A program made the translations under genes and the position numbers. Under the pieces are notes generated by a model. That model saw nothing but the letters and a program-made list of their open reading frames with translations, made no database searches and was not told the DNA's origin. Below are positions 1 through 6,300 of a DNA stretch of 7,101 bases, piece after piece; the first letter of the stretch is position 1, and each line of letters opens with the position of its first letter. The DNA is from an uncultured bacterium (GTDB taxonomy: Bacteria > Bacillota > Clostridia > Christensenellales > QALW01): the NCBI GenBank assembly GCA_905214315.1, contig CAJMLN010000076.1:1-7101 (forward strand). Reading direction: 5' to 3'.

Positions 1-2
1 AT

Positions 3-56
3 AATTGGGAAGATTTAGAAAATAGTATAAAAAGTTGTAATAGATGTAAATTATAG
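3..56 (+). pseudogene. Left-edge ORF tail resembling a truncated family 4 uracil-DNA glycosylase N-terminus
   Basis: A frame entering from the left edge encodes 17 residues, NWEDLENSIKSCNRCKL, and stops at TAG 54-56. The pattern of a W-E-x-L helix followed about 10 residues later by C-x-x-C and K-L resembles the N-terminus of family 4 uracil-DNA glycosylases. In those enzymes this cysteine pair helps bind a 4Fe-4S cluster, and roughly 170 more residues follow. Here the frame stops right after the pair. After the stop it stays open for 28 codons (57-140, TGA at 141-143), but I see none of the expected glycosylase motifs there. I read it as a decayed or truncated remnant. It could equally be the genuine C-terminus of an unrelated protein that happens to end in a CxxC. 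The similarity is from memory of the family and the stretch is very short. Confidence 0.33.
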
Positions 57-205
57 CTTCATGGCATACTTGCAGTTGGGTCAATAAAAGAGGAACGAAC
101 GCATCAGTTATTGAGAGGGTTTGCTAAATTGCAAAACAAATGAAAAAATTTTGTAATATTTGCATTTTTTTGTATAAATAAAATGTTAAAAATGGTGTAA
201 AAATA
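57..205. other. AT-rich intergenic region upstream of the RHS gene
   Basis: No convincing gene is visible here. GC is very low: 14 of 80 bases in 121-200 by hand count. It contains A- and T-runs such as A6 at 143-148 and T7 near 165-171. The A-tracts immediately upstream of the -35 box (about 185-205) could act as an UP element for RNA polymerase alpha subunits; that is inference from composition only. No strong GC-rich hairpin followed by a T-run is visible. Confidence 0.6.
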
Positions 206-235
206 TTGACATTTACAGGAAGAAGATGATATACT
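206..235 (+). promoter_or_regulatory. Sigma-A type promoter with extended -10
   Basis: TTGACA at 206-211 is a perfect -35 consensus. TATACT at 230-235 differs from TATAAT at one position. The spacer is 18 bp, and TG at 227-228 one base before the -10 makes it an extended -10 element. Transcription would start near 242, giving a leader of about 46 bases before the ATG at 288. No operator palindrome, riboswitch-like fold or leader hairpin is obvious between 236 and 287. Confidence 0.8.
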
Positions 236-272
236 TTGGATAAGTCTGGAAAAAGAGAAATACCTTTGAAAG

Positions 273-278
273 AGAGGG
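273..278 (+). promoter_or_regulatory. Ribosome binding site of the RHS gene
   Basis: AGAGGG lies in a purine-rich leader, with 9 bases between it and the ATG at 288. An in-frame TGA at 267-269 blocks any start further upstream, and the first residues after this ATG form a good signal peptide, so this site fixes the start. Confidence 0.75.
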
Positions 279-287
279 AAAGAACAT

Positions 288-374
288 ATGAAAAGAAAAA
301 TTACAACAATACTGGCGGTTTTGCTTGCGGTGGCGTTTGTATTTCAGACGGCGCCGGAGGGCAGCGTAAGGGCG
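288..374 (+). other. Sec signal peptide (residues 1-29)
   Basis: The N-terminus is MKRK, then a hydrophobic core ITTILAVLLAVAFVF, then a polar stretch ending V-R-A before E-E. Cleavage after Ala29 fits the A-x-A/V-x-A rule of signal peptidase I. There is no lipobox cysteine, so the mature protein should be secreted rather than lipid-anchored. Any wall-anchoring signal would have to lie in the missing C-terminal part or act through non-covalent binding. Confidence 0.88.
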
Positions 375-3300
375 GAGGAAGGATTACAGGAGCCAAGTGT
401 GTCGGAGCAGGAGTCCGAGGCGGAAATCGTAAATGAAATTGAAGACCGAAGGGAAGCGAATGTAAAGCATTTCCGCATGAGCGACGGGAGTGTGATGGCG
501 GCAGTGTATCCGGAGGCGGTGCACAAGGAAGAAAACGGACGGTATGTGGAAATTGATAATACGCTGGTAGAAGACGAAGACGGATATAAAACGGCGGACG
601 GATTGGCGGAAATCCGCTTTTCGAAGAAGCCGAAGAGCCGAAAAATGGTAGAAATAAAGCTGGAAGGTTATACCATCAGCTTTGGCATAGAAAAAGCAAA
701 GAACAAGCAGGTAAAAATTAAGAAAAACGAGAATACGGGAAAGAAGAACGAGGTTATTAAGAATTCCTCGGAAGCAAGCTATCAGGATGTGTTTTCAGGA
801 ATTGATCTGGTGTATGATCTTACAGGGGCGAAGCTGAAGGAAAGTATTGTGCTGAAGCAGTACAGCGGAATGAATTCGTTTACGTTTCATTATGATTTCG
901 GCCAGCTGAAGCCGGAGCTGCTTGCAGACGGCAGCGTAGTGCTGAAGGATGGAGAGACCCGTGTGTTTGAACTTGCGGCGCCGTTTATGTATGACGCAGC
1001 GAATGCGGAAAGCGAAGCGGTGACGGTGACGCTTACGCCGAAGGGATCGGGATACGAGTATACGCTGACGGCAAGCGAGGAATGGCTGACGTCGGAGGAG
1101 AGGGTATATCCGGTAACTATTGATCCGACAACGTCTACGTTCCAGACGGAATCGGCGATTTATGATACATATATCAATCCGCAGTATCCGGATTATACCA
1201 GAAGAGAGCTGCGGGACAGGCTGTTGATCGGCACCTCGAACGGAGGAGGAGATTTCGGCGGCCAGACGTTTGAACAGTATCGGACATATATCTGGTTTGA
1301 TATGCCGAATATTCCGGCGGGCTCAAGGGTGAGCGATGCAAAGCTGACGCTTTTCTGCCATCCGGATGAATGGAAAAATTATCAGGACATTGAAGAGGGA
1401 ATCAGTATTGATCTGTATGAGATTATAGAGCAAAATGTAGCGATTTCGGATCTTTGCTGGAATACGCGGACCCAGATAAGCGTACGGGATGAAGTGACGG
1501 ATTATCAGTGCCTGCGGTTGGGTCCGGCGGCCGAAGGAGACTACTATCAATGGAATATTACCAGTCTGATCGATCATTACTATGAAATGAAAAACAGCGG
1601 GAATGTTCCGGCAGATTATAAACCTGGAATGATGCTGCGGTTCCGAGATGAAAATGTAGCGACCAATGACTTTTATGCGGGCTTTTATTCAGGCAACTGC
1701 AACGCGGCGGATCAGTATCTGCGTCCGGCCATTGTGATGTTTTACAACGACGCCAAAGGTATAGAGAGTTACTATGATTATTTTGCGTCTTCGATGACCG
1801 GTGCGGGCAGCGGCTATGTAAATGCGTTTAACGGAAACCTGGTGTATTCGGTTCCGCTGATTGAAGAGAGCGGAAGCAGAATGCCGCTGAGTATTTCGCT
1901 GGTATATAACAGCGCGAATGTGCCGATTGATGATCTGGGATTTGGACCGGGCTGGAAATTCAGCTTTCAGCAGTATATAGAAAAAGTGGAAAAATCCGAT
2001 ACCAATGCATATACGTATTATTCCTATACCGATGCGGACGGAACGGAGCATTATTTCAGTGAGTATAACGGGAAATTCGTAGATGAAAGCGGAAGCGGCA
2101 TGGTGCTTACGGATGACGGAACAGGGATTACAATTAGCCGTGAGGAGGAGAAAGGAAAGGCGTATTTCCGATATATTTCTGGAAAAGCATATTTGGAATA
2201 TATTGAAAATGAATCGGGAGACCGTCAGACGCTGACTTACAGTGGAACCAGGGTAACAAAGATAACCGACGGCGCCGGGCGGGAGGTAACCGTGCTTTAC
2301 GGAACCGATCGTGTGACGGGCCTGCAGGATGCCGCAGGAAGAACCATTTCGTTTTATTACCATGGCGGGGTGCTGCTGTGGCAGGTTGTATATTCTGACG
2401 GAGATAATATTCAGTTCAGCTATTATCCGTATGCACAGCTGGATTATGTAATTGCACCCGACGGAAAAGAGCTGGTGTATCTTTATGACATGTTTAAGCG
2501 TGTTTGCGGCATTCGGGAGTTTGACCGGAACAAGGTCTGCGCATATGAATATAAAATCAGCTATGAGCATAAAAACACAACGCGGATTACCGATTCGTTC
2601 CACAGGGAGCTGCTGTATCAGTTTGATTTTTACGGCAAAACGATAAGTGTGACAGACGAGGATGGGAATGCGGTATACAGCGCGTATTCGAACATGAATC
2701 CTAATGAAGGAGGCAGTGCGGAAAACAATTATTATCTGTGGAACAAGCTGCTGGTGCAGTCACAGCTGCAAAAGACAGTAGTGAATTATATAATGAACAA
2801 CGGGGCCGAAGGAAATCTGAATTACTGGACGGTAGAGAGCGGTACGGCGGCGGCGTCCGAAGCAGAGAAAATGTTGGGATATAATTCCTTCTGTGTATCG
2901 GGGGGAAGTATGTCGCAGAGCTTTAATGCGAAAAAAGGGCGCACGTATACGTTTTCAGCTTATATAAAAACGGCAGGTACCGGCAGCGCGTATTTAAAGA
3001 TTTCCGCGGGCGGTACGGAACTTGCGGTGGGCAGCGCGGTAGCCGGAGGAGAATGGGAACGTACCAGCGTTACGTTTACAGCGGAAGAGGAACAAACGGT
3101 AAAGCTGATGCTGTATGCCGAGGGTACGGCATATTTTGATTGCATTCAGCTGGAGGACGGACCGGTAATGAACCGGTTTAACCTGCTGAGCAACGGCGGA
3201 TTTGATTTTGGCTCTTCCGGCTGGGAAGGCATGGATCTTTCCAAGCATGGCATTATTACCGAGCAGGTGCAGTATCAGGATAATTTTGCACAGGAATATA

Positions 3301-6300
3301 TTGTTTACAGCCAGGGGTTTGAGTCCACTGCTCTGCCGGAGAACTGGCAGGGCTTTACCGGCGGTTACAATACCTGGTCAGTGACGGTTTCCTCCACTGC
3401 AGCCAAATCGGGTGATTATTCGTTAAAGATGACATCCCGGGGCAACAGCTGGTCATCGCCGGCATATAACCTGTATGACACGTTCAAGGAAAAGGGAGCG
3501 GGGGTATACCGCATCAGCTTCTGGGTGTACGCGGATACGGTTGCGGATTCTGCCAACGTGTCGGCGCTAATCCGGGGAACGGAAGAAAATTCGTTTATCA
3601 CGGCGCACGGCAGCAACTTGTATTACCGTGCGTCGGAGCCGGTAGCGGTGACGGGGGGAACCTGGACGCAGCTGCAGTGTGAGGTGCAGGTTACCGAAGA
3701 CGATTTAAAGGAAGATAGCGGTAATTTCTGGCTGATGATCGACACGCTGCCGGGTGCGGAGGGCCAGAATCTGTATATCGATGATTTTATCATTACGGCG
3801 TCGCCGTCTATGGAGGTGAAAAACGGAGATTTCAGCGACGGAGCACTGCTGTGGATGGGAAAAGACGGTGCAGAGCTAAGCGTGAGCAGCGGCGTACTGC
3901 AAGCGGAGTTCTCCGGAGAAGATGCAGCGGTTACCTACAGCGCCAACAGTATATTAAAGCGGTTCGGGGAGGGCAGCTACAAGCTTTCATTCCGTGCGCG
4001 CGGCCTTGGAGCAGGCAGATGGACGGTAAACGCGTATCTGATGGACGAAAACGGAAGCAAGGTGCATTTACATGGATTGGGCAGCAGCAGCGGACAGTGG
4101 GCCACGCTGAATCAAACGTTGTATCTGTCCGCGGCCCAGCTGGAACAGCTGGATGCAGCGGGGCGGATATGGCTGTGCTTTGGCAGTGACGATGCGGTGT
4201 TGATTGAGCTGGACGACATCATATTTACACCCACCGGGGAACAGAATAAAGTTCTGCGGATGGAGGGGAAATATATGGATAATGTTTCCCTGTATCAGCG
4301 GGTGTATATGAATGTGGAGGATTCGGGCAGCGTTGTGATAGGCGGCTGGGCGAAGGCGGACGCGGTGCCGGACAATGAGGAATACAACGACGGCCGCTGG
4401 TTTGGCATGTACGCAAAAATTCATTATGCGGACAGCGCGGGAGCCACAAAAGTGGTGCCGGTGGAATTTAACACGGCGGTGCGGATAGACGATGATACGA
4501 CAAACGCGCCGTGGCAGTATGTGTGCGGAGCGGTGCCGCTGAAGAGCGATTACAAAACAGAAATAAATGTACTGTACATTGATTTGTATCTGTGCTATAA
4601 TAAAAATATCAATTACGCGTATTTTGATGATATTCAGATGTTTTATGAGGAATTCGGTGAGGCGTACAGCTATGACGAAAAGGGGAATGTCATCAGCAGT
4701 GTGGATGCGGCCAGCCAGAAGACGACGTTCCAGAATACTGGGCGGGATGTATCGAGCATTTCATCGCCGGACGGAACGGGATATGAATACGTGTATAATG
4801 ATAAGGGCTTTTTAACGGAATACCGGAGCTCCTCGGGGGTAGGGGGAAAATATACCTATGATAATTACGGGAATCCGATAAGCGCGACGGTTCAGGGGGC
4901 ACCGTATCATCAAAGCATTCAGAGCGGAGAATATTATTATTTTAATTACGGAAGCAAGTATTTAAAATATTATCCAAACTATTCGCCCAATCCGGGAATG
5001 GTGTTTGGTTCGCAGGCATCGGATATCCGGTTGAAGATAACAGAAACGGAAGAGGGATATTACAAAATATCCTCCGGAAATATGTACCTTGAAAAAAACG
5101 AAATAAACGATACCGTAAACTTTAATACACATAACTACGGAATCGGGCAGGACTGGAAGCTTATTCCCGAGGCGAACGGCACCTACCGCATTGTTTCGCG
5201 CTCTGTGCAGGGCAGCAGCGGAGAGGGAGAACAGGTACTCACCGTGAATAATGGCTATGTGACGTGCACGAAGAACGGAACGGCAAAGTGGTATCTGCAT
5301 CACTACGAAGAAGAATGGAACGGTATTGCGTATGTTCCGGTTGAAGCAGTTCCGGAAGCAAGAAAAGAATATGTAATACGGTCTTTATATACGGGAAGTT
5401 ATATCAGCGGTGATGGCGAAAATTGTTTTATGTCGGGGAAATCTTCGGCATATCAAATTGTATTAGAGGATGCGGGAGACGGATATTTTTATATATTAAT
5501 GGATCCGGCCTTTGATATTGATTTCGCTCGCTATTTATATTATCAAGGAAATAGTGCTCAGGTTTCTTATGGTTATTTCCGTCAATACGATTATACAAAA
5601 TTCAAATTTGTAAAGCTGTCATACGGGTATGCCATACAGACGTATACCGGCGATTATTTGATTACAAATGAATACAACCCGGTATTTTCTACGGGAGATA
5701 CGTTGTATACGGATCATGGCGGCTGGATACTGGAAGAACAAAGTAAAAGGATATGGACGAGCGCACAATATTCAAATGCCTATAACTACAATTACCTGAC
5801 GAAACAGACGGATTCGCTGAGAAATACGGTAACCTATGCATATGATTTTGCCAAGGGCTTAATGACCTCAACTACCGACGCCAGGGGGAATACCACCGCG
5901 TATACGTATGACAGCAGCGACCGCATATCCTCGGTATCGCAGGGAGGAATCAGCGTAAGCTACAGCTACAGCAACGATCAGCTGAGCGAAATAACGCATA
6001 ATGGATTTACCTATAACTTTATCTATGACGCGATGGGTCGGAGCAAAAAAATCAGCGTGGGCGAGCGTGTGCTGGTAGAAAACATGTACTATGCGGAAAC
6101 CGGTCTTTTGCGCAAGGCGGAGTACGGCAACGGGGCGAGCCGCAGCTATGAGTACGATAAGCAGGGGCGCGTAACAAAGCTGCTGATAAACGGCACAGTG
6201 CGGTATGAATATACGTATAACAGCGAGGGAAGCCTGACGCAGCTGAAGGATTTGCTCAGCGGCGTTACATACCGCTATGTGTATGACCTGCTGGGACGCC

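Noticed and set aside
132..171. Possible terminator: GCAAA...TTTGC followed by a T-run
   Set aside because: The stem would be about 5 AT-dominated base pairs with a loop of over 20 bases. The T-run is more easily explained by the overall AT-richness of the region.
236..436. 66-residue + strand frame with a TTG start overlapping the RHS gene start
   Set aside because: It has a non-ATG start with no ribosome binding site and overlaps the signal-peptide region out of frame. Its composition is Gly/Arg-rich from reading GGC/GCG codons out of phase.
1689..2603. 304-residue open frame on the - strand
   Set aside because: Same cause: it is phase-aligned with the sense gene and its stop is the complement of the TCA codon at 1689-1691. 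The sense strand encodes the end of the DNRLRE domain and the RHS entry segment.
3851..4189. 112-residue + strand frame within the CBM-like region
   Set aside because: It is an out-of-frame shadow rich in Arg, Gln and Gly. The sense frame through the same bases encodes a coherent jelly-roll module (module D).
2900..6051. Homopolymer tracts (G6 at 2900-2905 and 3653-3658, A7 at 6045-6051) as phase-variation or frameshift sites
   Set aside because: The tracts are short, the frame is intact across all of them, and no alternative downstream frame would produce a meaningful product.
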